This document shows positions 34,384-44,640 of a DNA stretch of 64,000 bases, one piece after another. Made by a program: the position numbers and the translations under genes. The DNA is from Nicotiana tabacum (lineage: Eukaryota; Streptophyta; Magnoliopsida; Solanales; Solanaceae). The notes beneath the pieces are model-generated. The model saw only the letters and a program-made list of their open reading frames with translations, was not told the DNA's origin and made no database searches. Where the stretch lies: positions 107,361,161 through 107,425,160 of the forward strand of contig NC_134087.1 of the NCBI RefSeq assembly GCF_000715075.1. Reading direction: 5' to 3'. Position 1 is the first letter of the stretch, and every line of letters begins with the position of its first letter.

Positions 34384-35160
34384 CAGGGGATTTTTGAAGA
34401 TGATGGGGATGAAGAAGAATGTCGACCTAGTGTGCTTGAAGGAATCTTACATACCTTTCGAATACATGTATGAGAGGTATGGCCATAGCAAGTCTTTCCG
34501 TGCCTACCATGATAAGATCTCTCTCACTTCTCTGGGTCACATCCACCGCAGAGTGTTTGTATTCATTGTTTACTTCCTAGGCCTGATGGTGTTCCCAATG
34601 AAAAAGGGAAGAATCCACACTAGGTTGGCCATGGTCACCAAGACTTTGATAGAAGGGATTAATGGACAGACATACACCATAGTCCCCATGATCATAGCCG
34701 ACATCTACAGGGCTCTTGAGCGCTGTCAAAGAGGGGTCAAGCATTTTGAGGGTTGTAACTTGTTGCTGCAGTTATGGTTGTTGGAACATTTCCAAAAGGG
34801 TTGCTATCGCCAAGAATTTCCGCGAAGGGCTTAGAATGACCATATTGCCTTCCATCACCCCAAGAAAATGATTTACATTCCAGACATATTTGCTCAGCCA
34901 GAAAGCGCCAAAGAATGGGTAGATTTCTTCGACAATCTGGATAAGGAACAGGTGCAATGGATGTTTGAATGGTTCCCAACAGATGAATTTATTATCAGAT
35001 CCAGGGATGCTCCACACTTGGTGCTGATCGGGTTGAACGGGATATACCCATATGTTCCTATGCGAGTTATAAGGAAAGCAGGCAAAAAACAAGTTGTACC
35101 AAGGGTTGTCAAGATGAGTCATTTCAGGACAGACTTTCAAGATAACAACATCCCTTACAA
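34384..35160 (+). pseudogene. Ogre ORF1, 3' part, after the Copia insertion
   Basis: Begins with the second CAGGG copy and resumes ORF1 in the same frame as 24,205. Readable text: YIPFEYMYERYGHSKSF, HIHRRVFVFIVYFLGLMVFP, GQTYTIVPMIIADIYRALER and FEGCNLLLQLWLLEHFQ. Then comes a TAG at 34,832 (where a Trp codon is expected before NDHIAFHHPKK), then WMFEWFPTDEFIIRS and HLVLIGLNGIYPYVPM. This is the core of the Ogre ORF1 plant-mobile-type domain. The only stop before 35.1 kb fits a single G-to-A change. Similarity ends at about 35,160, where the element is joined to unrelated Tat sequence. Gag and pol of this Ogre-B copy are missing. Confidence 0.75.
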
Positions 35161-35252
35161 AGTATCCACACCTAGAAAAAATAGCTCTTGCATTGATAAG
35201 CGCATCTTGAAAATTAAAGCCTTATTTTCAATGCCATCGTATTTGTGTTTTA
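35161..35252. other. Unassigned filler at the Ogre-B/Tat junction
   Basis: About 90 bases that match neither ORF1 nor Tat pol by eye. It marks the fusion of a 5' Ogre-B fragment to a 5'-truncated Tat element in the same orientation. No clear microhomology is visible. Confidence 0.4.
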
Positions 35253-36416
35253 ATGACATATCCTCTTCGAAGCATATTGCATAAGCCCGAATTATCGGGC
35301 GAACTGGCCAAATGGTCCATTGAACTCGGGGGGTTTGATATCGAGTATCAACCCCGAACGGCTATCAAGTCCCAAATTCTAGCAGATTTTGTGGCCGACT
35401 TTACACTCACCCTCATGCCAGAGGTAGAGAAATAACTTCTACTAAAAACAGGCACATCTTCGGGGGTATCGACCTTGTTCACCGACGGTGCCTCGAACGT
35501 GAAAGGGTCGACGCTCGTCATAGTTCTGAAGCCACCTACGGGCGGCATGATTAGGCAATCTATAAAATTTGCAAGGTTGACTAACAATAAAGCTGAGTAT
35601 GAGGCTATGATTGCACATCTTGAATTGGCCAAAGGCCTAGGAGCGGAAGTAATCGAAGCAAAATGTGATTCCATTCTGGTGGTAAATCAGGTAAATGGGA
35701 ATTTCGAAGTTCGAGAAGACAAGATGCAAAGATACTTATAGCTTGTTTGGCCAAGCTGCAAAATCAGCTTATTTTGAGAAGTGCTTTTTTTCAAAAGTGC
35801 TTTTCTCAAAAGTATTTTTGGTGAGAAGCAGTTTGTGTTTGGCTAACTAATTTGAAAAGCACTTATGAGCAGCAATTAGTGTTTGGCCAAGCTTTAAAAA
35901 ACTGCTTCTAAGTATATTTTTCTCAAAAGTGCTTTTCAAAAAGGTACTTTTGGAGAGAAGCTACTCTTTTCTGTTTCTCCAAAACTACATCTGCTTCTCC
36001 TCAATAGCACTTTGTTTCCATCCAAAAAAGCACTTTTGGCCAAAAAAGCTTGGCCAAACAGAATATTAGACAAATTTCAAGTCACATTGCACCGCTTCAA
36101 AGAATGGACGCTAGTCCACATACCTCGAGAGAAGAATAGCGAGGCCGATGCCCTCGCAAACCTAGGATCATCTGTCGAGGATGGAATACTCCCCGTGGCC
36201 ATTGTTCAGCTATCCAAATCAGTGATCGAAGAAGGCCATGCCCAGATCAACTCCACTAGCCTGACATGTGATTGGATAAATAAATATATCAATTATTTGG
36301 AAAGTGGGAAGCTACCCACAGACCCAAAAGAGTCGAGGGCCCTGCGAACCAAGGCAGCCAGTTCTCGCTCGACGAAAATGGAACACTATACAGAAGAACC
36401 TTTGATGGGCCCCTAG
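35253..36416 (+). pseudogene. Tat-clade Gypsy RNase H, split by a MITE
   Basis: Begins in the RT/RNase H connection (YPLRSILHKPELSGELAKWS, FDIEYQPRTAIKSQILADF). After a TAA it has RNase H (LFTDGASNVKGS with the first catalytic Asp, LTNNKAEYEAMIAHLELAKG, CDSILVVNQVNG, REDKMQRYL). At 35,738 a 327-bp MITE interrupts between Leu and Asp codons. The frame resumes at 36,069 with DKFQVTLHRFKEWTLVHIPR and REKNSEADALANLGS (terminal Asp motif EADALA). The upstream RT catalytic domain and gag are absent. Confidence 0.88.
35739..36065. mobile_element. MITE, 327 bp, with TGTTTGGCCAAGCT inverted termini
   Basis: Perfect 14-bp inverted repeats TGTTTGGCCAAGCT (35,744-35,757) and AGCTTGGCCAAACA (36,047-36,060) sit inside 19-bp imperfect termini. 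The insert is flanked by TTA on both sides (35,736-35,738 and 36,066-36,068). The interior is built of repeats of AAAAGTGCTTTT/AAAAGCACTTTT in both orientations, so it could fold almost end to end. It has no coding capacity. A 3-bp TTA duplication would suggest PIF/Harbinger (Tourist type), but the termini do not show the usual GGG/GAG start, so the superfamily is open. Confidence 0.85.
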
Positions 36417-36439
36417 CGGTATGCTTGTAACCGGGGGAC

Positions 36440-37510
36440 ACATATTATGTACTTAGAGAAATCCACGAGGGCACCTGCGGAAATCACTCCGATGTCGATT
36501 CCTTAGTTCGAAAGGTGATTAGAGCAGGATACTATTAGGACAACATGGAAAAAGACACCAAAGAATACGTTAGAAAATGCGACAAATGTCAAATATTTGC
36601 ACAAATGATTCACCAACCAGGTAAATAGCTACATTCTGTCTTGTCTCCATGGACGTTCATGAAGTGGGGGATGGACATCGTTGGACCCCTACCAATGGCA
36701 CCAGGTAAAGTTAGATTTATTTTATTTATAACTGACTACTTCTCAAAATGGGTGGAAGCGCAGGCCTTCGAAAAGATAAAGGAAAAAGAAGTCATTAACT
36801 TCATCTGGGACCATATCATGTGTCAATTTGGGATTCCCTCCGAGATAACATGTGATAATAGGAAGCAGTTCATCATAAGCAAAGTAACAAAGTTCGGCGA
36901 GGACCATAAAATCAAAAGGATCCTGTCAACATCCTACCGCCCATGTACAAGCGGCCAGGCAGAGTCGACAAACAAGACCATCATTCAAAACTTGAAAAAG
37001 AAGTTAGAAAATGCGAAAGGAAAATGGAGAGAAATGTTGCCCAAGGTGATATGGGCATATCGAACGAAGCCAAAATCGAGCACGGGAGAGACGCCTTTCT
37101 CTCTGGTGTATGGATCCAAGGCTTTAATACCGGTCGAGGCCGGAGAGCCAAGCGCTAGATTTTTATGTGCCACCGAGAGCTCAAACACTGAGGCCACAAC
37201 TACAGCCCTCAAACTATTAGATGAAAAGCGAGAAGCTTTACTAGCCCAAATGGCTGCCCAAAAATAAAGAATCGAAAGGTATTATAATAGGAGAGCAAAT
37301 CTCCGACATTTCAGAGTCGTAGACTTAGTCCTTAGGAAAGTCACCCTAAATACTCAAAAATCTAATGAAGGGAAGCTAGGCCCGAGCTGCGAAGGACTAT
37401 ACTGCGTCCTCAGAGTGATCGACAAAGGGTCCTACAAGCTTGGTAACATGGAAGGCGAACAACTTCCAAGCAATTGGAACATATCGATGCTCAAATGCTA
37501 TTATTACTAA
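36440..37510 (+). pseudogene. Tat-clade Gypsy integrase
   Basis: The zinc-binding HHCC part is readable (IHEGTCGNHSDVDSLVRKVI ... VRKCDKCQIFAQ, with a TAG inside). The core has WGMDIVGPLPMAPG (first D) and ITCDNRKQFIISKVTKF (second D; the canonical DNG has become DNR). SGQAESTNKTIIQNLKKKLE carries the catalytic Glu, and WAYRTKPKSSTGETPFSLVY follows. A TAA separates this from the C-terminal part (RIERYYNRRANLRHF, LGPSCEGLYCVLRV, EGEQLPSNWNISMLKCYYY). That part ends at about 37,510, the natural end of pol. Several lost consensus residues mark it as inactive. Confidence 0.88.
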
Positions 37511-39354
37511 TGTGTATGATGGAAGACACCGAAACATCCTCTGACCCAAAGAGCTTGGGTTTTAAAGCATGTATTGCACTTTTTTCCTTCGATCGGAATT
37601 TATCCCAAAAGGGTTTTACCAGCAAGGTTTTTAACGAGGATGCATCAATATGCTACCTAAGGAGGACTCAACAAGTACTCAAGGCTTCTCTCCAATTACC
37701 CTCAAATACTGGGGGCATCCCCCGGGAGATCGCCTCATCGGGCAGATCAAAATTAGCCAAATAGGGTCACGATAGGAAGATGATGTATCGGGCCAAACGG
37801 TCGTAAGAACCATGTCCGCGTAGATTAATCGAACCCTCGACGGCGAAAACTATGTTTGCTTGTGCCAAGTAATCAAGGAATATTTTTTTTACCATCAAAA
37901 TACTTTGCACTTCAAAGAAGTTTGCTATATTCAGAAGAAACCGCTCCAGGGCCAGAAATTTCCTAAACACTCGGGGACTTACATCAAAAACTCGAAACTA
38001 TAAGACCTCCGGGCCAAAAACTTCGAGCTCATAAGCCCTCAATGAGGCAACATCATGTTTACAAGGAACGACTCCAAAGCTAAAAAATTTCGATGTCTCA
38101 GGGACTGTCGCCGACTGTCACCCCATCGAGCTATCTGAAACTCAAGGCCATAAGACCCCAAGCGGGCAACCTTGAGCCCAAAAGCCCTCCATGCGGCAAT
38201 GCTAGAAAATGTAAGGCCTCCATGAGGAATTATCAACAGTTTAAAACCTACATAAGGCAACCTCGAGCTCATAAGACCTCCATAAGGCAATACTAAATCT
38301 GTAAGAGCTCAAGTAAGGCATGAATTATACTTGTGCCATGTAACCTATCTGTAAGACCTCAAATAAGGCATGTTCAAATTTATAAGACCATACAAAAGGC
38401 ATAATCGCGTTCTTAAAGTTAAGGCTATATATTCGAACTTGTAAGACCCCTAAAAAGGCATACCCTTAATATATATGCCGAGGCTACTTGGGAACTAAAA
38501 GGCTACAGACAAACATAATGACTACGCTCACAAGGCTCCGGCCAAACTAACATGACTCGTGGATGCCCGACCATTGCCATAAAATCACAGGCCTTCAATT
38601 ACTTCAAAAATACATCGAAAAGAATTGGTTAATCAGGCTACCCTTGGCATAAGCAAAAGAGATTCGATCATGTCAGCTCCGAACAATGAAAAGGCTTCAA
38701 AACAATTTATCCATCGAGCTAAACCTCCCGAGGTTCTCATCTATCATTACATAACGACTCATAATTGAGGTTCTTATCAAATCATCGAAGAGTTAAACGA
38801 ACGCAAAAACTTTAAAAGTTTTTAGCGAGGGAAAAATAAAGCCATATTAGAGGTCGTACTGACCCAACACGTAAGATCCTAAGAGCCAGACTATATTAGA
38901 GGTTGTATCGACCCAACGCGTAAGAGCCTAAGCGCCAGCCTATATTAGAAGTCGTACCGACCCAACGTGTAAGAGCCTAAGCGTCAGCCTATATTAGATG
39001 TCGCACCGACCCAACGCATAGGAGCCTAAGGGCCTGCTCAAAAAGCCTCATGCTAATTTTTAGACCAAAAGGTCGTTGATCTCAAATCGAAACTTGACTC
39101 GGGGACTAAGCCCCAAACGGTCAACTTTCGACTGTTACAAATCGCTCAGCAGTAGCAAGAACCTAAGGGTTTAATTTGAGGTCCAAAATTTTGGACCAAT
39201 TGTCCACAAGCGTCATATTTTATTCCTAAAAAGCAAAGGAAAAACAAGAAATGATGAAAATGAAAGGTTTTTTACATATATATTGGAAGTTCACAAGGGT
39301 GCATTTACAAGGCCTATGCCTAAAGCCCTTATAAGGGTAAAGGCAAATAAAACC
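37511..39354 (+). other. Tat 3' internal spacer with short tandem motifs
   Basis: No sense coding potential. From about 37,960 to 38,480 a degenerate about 35-bp motif (ATAAGACCTCCATAAGGCAA-like) recurs at least eight times. From 38,843 to 39,030 there is a clean 49-bp tandem repeat, listed separately. A polyA-like, T-rich stretch near 39,265 precedes the end of the antisense ORF. The first part matches 978-1,070. Confidence 0.6.
38843..39035. repeat. 49-bp tandem repeat, four copies
   Basis: TATTAG landmarks at 38,845, 38,894, 38,943 and 38,992 are exactly 49 bases apart. The unit contains GACCCAACGCGTAAGAGCCT. It lies between pol and the 3' LTR of the Tat element, as do the Ogre 3'UTR repeats. 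Confidence 0.9.
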
Positions 39355-41924
39355 CTAATCTACCACCGGGGTTGTTCTTTTGATGGCTCCCTCAGAGTTT
39401 TTGCTTTCAACAGCACCGACCACGGCCTCCGGGTCTTCAACGGACTCTTCCCCTTCAAAGATCTCGCCTTCATCTTCATTGTCTTCCCAGCCACTGCTCG
39501 TATCACGTTTAAAAGCAAGCAGGGCTACAGCCTCCTCTTCTAGGGTCTTCACCCTCTCGATCTCAACAGACAAATCGATGCCCCATGCGTGTATATCCTT
39601 AAGAACCTACCTCCGAGATTCTAACCAGGCATGCTCCACGGCTCAGGTTAGTTGCAGCTCAGCCTCCTCGGACACCTTCTTGGCCTGAGCATTTGCAGTA
39701 ACAGCATCCTCTTTGTACGAGGATATGAGCGCTTCGACTTCAGCCTTGGCCCCGTGTAGCATAACAACCAACTCAATATGAATATCTTTGTATTTATTAC
39801 TCTCCGCACTGCATCATAAAGTTGATGTGCGACTGCGACCACCTTCCCTAGAGGGTATCTCTCTCAGAGGCTATCTCACTCACGTGCCGTTTGAGTTCGA
39901 GAATTTTAGTGTCTCTGGCTCGGAGCTCCTCCCTCATTAGGACATCTTTCTTCTCAAGATGCAAAGATCGGCCCAAAGGTGTTAAAACACTAAATTCGGG
40001 TAAGCATGTGGACAAAAATAAATGGAAACTATATAACCTGCTCATTGAGACGAGTCCTCTCTCGGGATGCCGCCTCCAAACAATCTCGAAGGCCATAGAA
40101 TTCCTCGTCCTTCTTGGTAAAAAGAGCTCTAATCTTGTCGACTTCTAGGGTGAGCTTCTTGTGCTCACCCTTATAGTGAGTCAACTCGGCTTGAAACCTG
40201 GCAAAGGTCTGATTATAAAGCACCATGGCCTAGAATGGTTAAAGAAACAAAGTTAGGAAAACGAAGATCAGAGCACCGAGCAAAATTTACAAAAAATTAC
40301 CTGCTCACAGAGCCTATCGATCTCACTGAAAATAAGTGAGGCATCGAGCTCGGGAATTTTATCAGGTGCGGTTAAAGGCCTCTCAAATGCATTTTTATCT
40401 CCTACGGGCGGCCCAACATAGGAAGATTCTTTATTTTGGGCATCCTGAATCTCCCTCAAAGGTAAAGTTGGTCCCGAAGGGGAATTGCTTATTTCAATAA
40501 CCCCGACTGGATCAAACGGGGCCATCTCTTGTTTTTGGATAGCTTCAGAACTAGGCTCCTTTGGACCGCCTACCGAATGCACCTTAGCTCGAGGAATATT
40601 TTGGCCGTCAACTAGCTTGGGGGAATTACCCCATACACCGTCGAAGGCATCTTCAGCCCGAGGTAGGACAACAACAGCATCAAGTTCCGATTTAGAAGCC
40701 ACCGGCTCAGCAATATGTGGGACAATCAGGTTTTCTCCTCCCTCGGGTGCTACTGAGGAATCATCTTTCTCCTTGCCTTCAGTTCGGGGACTCCCCAAAA
40801 ATTCTAGAGTTAAGGCTGACGAATCAGCCTTAGGTTTTTCCGTTTTGGCCTTTTTCGATTTCGAAGGCTCAGTCGACTATTTCCTTTGTTTCTTCTTCTC
40901 TTTGTTAGATTTCAGGGTTTCCGTTTCCCAAGACGGTTCTTCTCTCCTCAGGGAGGCCTCTCCCAGACCTGCGCAAATACAAAATGTAAACACAAGGAAT
41001 GAAGGCGCAATCGGTGATAGTTCTTCTAAAGGATTCAATTACAGCAGAAGTGAAGGTTCACCGTGGTTTTTGGCCTCCCATCGAGCCCTAGACAGGTCGT
41101 GCCACACGCGTTTAACATATGGGCAAGTCGAATCTAGATGGCTAACCCAGCCCGAGAGATCCTTAACTGCGTTAGTTTATGGGAAAATTGAACCAAAGGA
41201 AAAAGAAAATATCTAATTAGTGTATCCACTTACGTTTCGTGTTTCATCTTTCAGGGAACGACATCTTCTCCACTGGGATCAGGTCTGAGGTCCTAACTCA
41301 GACAAAATGGCCCATCCACCCTCTGTCCCTAACATCGCTAGTGCAAGCAAAAAAGGCTTTTGAGGCCCGACATTGGAGCTTAATCAGGCCCCCATGGAAC
41401 AATCGGGGATTGTACATTCTAATCAAGTTGTTGAGGGTGAAGGGCATCTCCTTAATCATGTTTGCAAAGTATCTGATCATGCAAACAATACGCCAAAATA
41501 ACGGATGAATTTGACCGAGAGTCACTCGATATCGTTTGCAGAAGTCGAGGATCACAGGGTCTATTGAAGGCGAGGATGGCTCTACCGGGCCAAGAGTAAA
41601 TGGATAGGTATATACACTAAGGAAACTGTCCTTGTATGTCATTATGTCCTCTCCCCAAAAAGGAATCTCCACCAGCACCGAGTCTCCCCAGCGGCAGTCA
41701 GTCTTCACCTTCTCGGCGTCTGCTACTAAACTAATATATTGGGACATGGCTTCATATCGTCCCAGCTTCAATAAAGGATTGTCGACCTTGAAATCGAAGG
41801 TTGTTTTGAAGGATCCTGGGATGCATTCCTCAAGATGAGGGGAAAATGTTACTTTGCCCTTGGATGAGCGTGAAGAAGAGGAAGGCGCATCTTCCTAAGG
41901 GACAGAAGTGGAAGTCTTTTCCAT
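39355..41924 (-). pseudogene. Antisense accessory ORF (aORF) of the Tat element, nearly full length
   Basis: ATG at 41,924 (MEKTSTSVP, then a TAG at codon 10). A globular N-terminal domain follows: FKVDNPLLKLGRYEAMSQYI, TYKDSFLSVYTYPFTLGPVE, IDPVILDFCKRYRVTLGQIH, PLFWRIVCMIRYFANMIKEM and RGWMGHFV. Next come a Ser/Glu-rich middle (40.8-40.3 kb) and a coiled-coil region (40.2-39.85 kb, e.g. ELRARDTKILELKRHVSEIA), ending EGAIKRTTPVVD at 39,355. Several stops and frameshifts are present. Antisense genes in this position are known for Tat elements such as Grande and RIRE2, but the function is unresolved. It is homologous in its middle and C-terminus to the fragment at 2.0-3.5 kb. A TATA box lies 124 bases upstream on its own strand. 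Confidence 0.8.
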
Positions 41925-42047
41925 TATTGTTAAAAGATTTCAGAGGAGGGAAGAAATTGTAATCAGAGAAAGAACATTAAAGAGGAGTAAAAAGAACTCT
42001 TTTGAGGGCTTGATGATACATTGGAAAATAAGGGGCGAAGGAAGAGG

Positions 42048-42055
42048 TATTTATA
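42048..42055 (-). promoter_or_regulatory. Antisense TATA box upstream of the aORF
   Basis: The minus strand reads CCTCTATAAATACCTCTTCC (TATA core at 42,055-42,048). About 124 bases, rich in C and T, separate it from the aORF ATG at 41,924: a normal plant core promoter geometry on the strand opposite to the element's genomic RNA. Confidence 0.55.
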
Positions 42056-42230
42056 GAGGCAAAAAGATAGCCAACTGCTGTAATCAATTCAAAGGCTTTT
42101 CAAGGTTGTGTGGACATGACCTTTAGACACCTTTTCGGTCACATCAATCGATTGATATAGCGTAACCAACATCATGATAAAAGTATCAAATAGGGAAGAA
42201 TTTAGGACCGTTTCTTATCACTTTCACTCT

Positions 42231-42245
42231 AAGAAATGCGGGGAC
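42231..42245 (+). promoter_or_regulatory. Polypurine tract of the Tat element
   Basis: AAGAAATGCGGGGAC, purine-rich, just before the presumed 3' LTR start. It is assigned from position and composition. Confidence 0.5.
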
Positions 42246-42850
42246 TATCTATATACGGCTAAAATTGGAGAGTTTTGATTTTATTATCATTATGACATTC
42301 CGTAGCCCATCTCTAGGAGGCTCGAGGCACCGCTCGAGGTTCGACCCCAGTGGTTCCCTATGCTCAACTCGGGGCATTGCAATTCGGTGCCTATCATGGA
42401 CAATCGGAAAATTCCCAAGGCACGTGGTCAAAGCTGACAACGCCTGCAAGAATAGTACAGGTTCGTACCAGACCATTAAATAGTTGTACCAGCTACGTTT
42501 CTTTGTAATAATTATACATGTACCATGTTGGGATTCCCCCTCTTATATAAAGGGGTCCCTTGTTATTTCTTACACATATGATATTCAATACAAGAACAAG
42601 AACATTCTCTTCTCTCTAACTTAAACATTCTCCGTTGTCTTTCCTTTGATTTGTTGCTTACATTTATTATGTTTTATTGATCGTTCCTCATTTATTATTC
42701 ATCATTGATCATAAAGATAAATTATTGAGGATCTTGGAACTGTTAGTCCTTTATCGATCATCCCCAATCAAGCTCACTAGCTCAACCTCGAGGCCCATCT
42801 TAGGCCAGTGTGAGACCCCGATTCGCAGCCTTTCGGTTTGGATAACAACA
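42246..42850 (+). mobile_element. 3' LTR of the Tat element (about 600 bp)
   Basis: Follows the polypurine tract. It contains a clear TATA box (CTTATATAAAGGGG at about 42,542-42,555) and T-rich leader sequence, and ends near GGATAACAACA at about 42,850. After that the sequence changes to the minus-strand Athila-like LTR. The exact ends are not fixed because no 5' LTR or target duplication is available for comparison. Confidence 0.55.
42544..42550 (+). promoter_or_regulatory. TATA box of the Tat LTR
   Basis: TATATAA within CTTATATAAAGGGGTCCC, followed about 25-30 bases later by a pyrimidine-rich likely start region. Confidence 0.65.
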
Positions 42851-42859
42851 CTTCCTCTT

Positions 42860-43440
42860 ACTCTTACTTTTCTTTCCTAGCTCACACTTAGCATATGTCT
42901 CTTAACAACTAGAATTAAAATAAACCACGTATTTTTAGAACCACAAAATCAAATCTAATTGTAATTACCATTTTCAAGGTAAACAAAAAGTCAGAGAGCA
43001 TAAAGTGTGAATAGTACATGGAAGCCCTATTTATAGGTTAACCCAGTCAGGTCCAGAACTTCTTGAGTGCGGCCGCACAATTTTGAGTTTGAAGAAGCTC
43101 TGTGATCCGCACAAAAGTGAGTGTGGCCGCAGAATTTGTGCGGACCGCACAATTTTGTGTGCGACCGCAAATTATAAATGAAACTTGACAGGCCAATCTT
43201 CAAAGAGCATGAACTTTTGGTTTTCCAGTTGTGCGACTGCACACGGAATTGTGCGGCCGTAGAGTGATTGTGCGGTCTGCATAATTTTGGTGCGGTTCGC
43301 ACTTTTGTGACACTTAGCCAATTTTTCTTGCACAGTCTCAGCAATGCACACCCATTCTTGCATACACTTCAAAACAAGTTATCACAAAACAAAGCCTATC
43401 TAATCTAAAGAAGAAAACCAAGAAAAAGAAAAAGAAACAT
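42860..43440 (-). mobile_element. Athila-like 3' LTR, minus strand, truncated
   Basis: Minus-strand U3 has about nine TGCGGNCCGCA-type palindromes (43,060-43,320), then a TATA box at 43,027-43,036 (CTATAAATAG), then AT-rich sequence to about 42,860. Upstream in the element sense is the post-pol stretch GGGAGGCAACCCATG at about 43,440. This is where the LTR of the pol at 43.5-47.7 kb belongs. The end is cut by the Tat element. Confidence 0.6.
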
Positions 43441-43489
43441 GGGTTGCCTCCCAAGAAGCGCCTGATTTAACATCACGTCATGACGTAGA

Positions 43490-44640
43490 TTACCAATCAT
43501 TTGAAATGAAGAACCGCCACAATGTGGCCATCATTAACCTTGCCAAGATAATGTTTAACCCGATGCCCATTGACCTAAACACCTCATCGTTCTTATTTTT
43601 CAAATCTAGAGCACCAAAGGTGTTTAGATTCACCTCTTCAAAGGGGCCACTCCATTTTGACTTCAACTTGCTCGGAAACATCTGTAACCGAGAATTGAAC
43701 AATATCACAAGATCACCTTCTTTAAACCCCTTGTTGTGGATGTACTTGTCATGGAGGTACTTCATCTTCTCCTTGTAACGGGACAAACATGTGTTGGCAT
43801 GATACCGGAATTCATCAAGCTCATTCAATTGTGCCACCCTTAAGTTTGCGGCGACATCCCACTCAAGGCTCAACTTCTTCAAAGTCCACATGGCCTTGTT
43901 CTCAAGTTCCATCAGAAGATGACACACTTTCCCGAAGACCAATTGATATGGAGACATCCCAATCAATGTTTTGTAGGCCGTCCTATAAGCCCAAAGAGCA
44001 TCATCAAGTTCTTTTGGCTAATCCGTCCGGTTGGCATTCACAGTCTTTGATAAAATACTCTTGATCTCCCAGTTAAAGACTTCAACTTGTCTGCTTTCTT
44101 GAAGATGGTAGGGGGTCGAGACTTTTGAGTAACACCATACTTGGTGAGTAAGGTATCAAAAGACTTGTTGAAAAAATGCGAACCCCCATCACTAATAATA
44201 GCCCTATGAGTACCGAATCTTGTAAAGATGTTCTTCTTCAGAAATGCCACCACACTTCGAGTTTTGTTGTTGGGTAAAGCCACAACTTCAACCCATTTTG
44301 ACACATAGTCCCCAGCTACCAAAATGTAAGTGTTCTCACAAGAGCTCACGAACGGTCCCATGAAATCAATACCCCAAACATAAAAGATATCAATTTCCAA
44401 GATAGTGGTGAGGGGCATATCATTATTCTTAGAAATCCCACCGGCCCTTTGAAACTCATCACAATGCTTGACTAGATCACTAGCGTCCTTGTAGGGAGTA
44501 GGCCAATAGAATCCACAACTCAACACTTTTGTAGTCGTTCTCGCTCCACCATGGTGACCACCATACTGTGAAGAGTGGCAAGCCTCAAGAATTCCCATTT
44601 GTTCTTCCTTCGGCTCACATCGGCGGATCACACCATCGAT
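43490..44640 (-). pseudogene. Athila-like Gypsy integrase
   Basis: Zinc-binding part: ACHSSQYGGHHGGARTTTKV ... DLVKHCDEFQRAGG. The second Cys of the usual CDxCQR pair is Phe here, so zinc binding should fail. Core: VWGIDFMGPFVSSCENTYIL (D), [18 protein letters not shown] (D); the Glu region is frameshifted (one frame reads [15 protein letters not shown]). C-terminal part: [62 protein letters not shown], ending NDW at 43,490. The architecture and wording fit Athila-type integrases. Confidence 0.85.
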
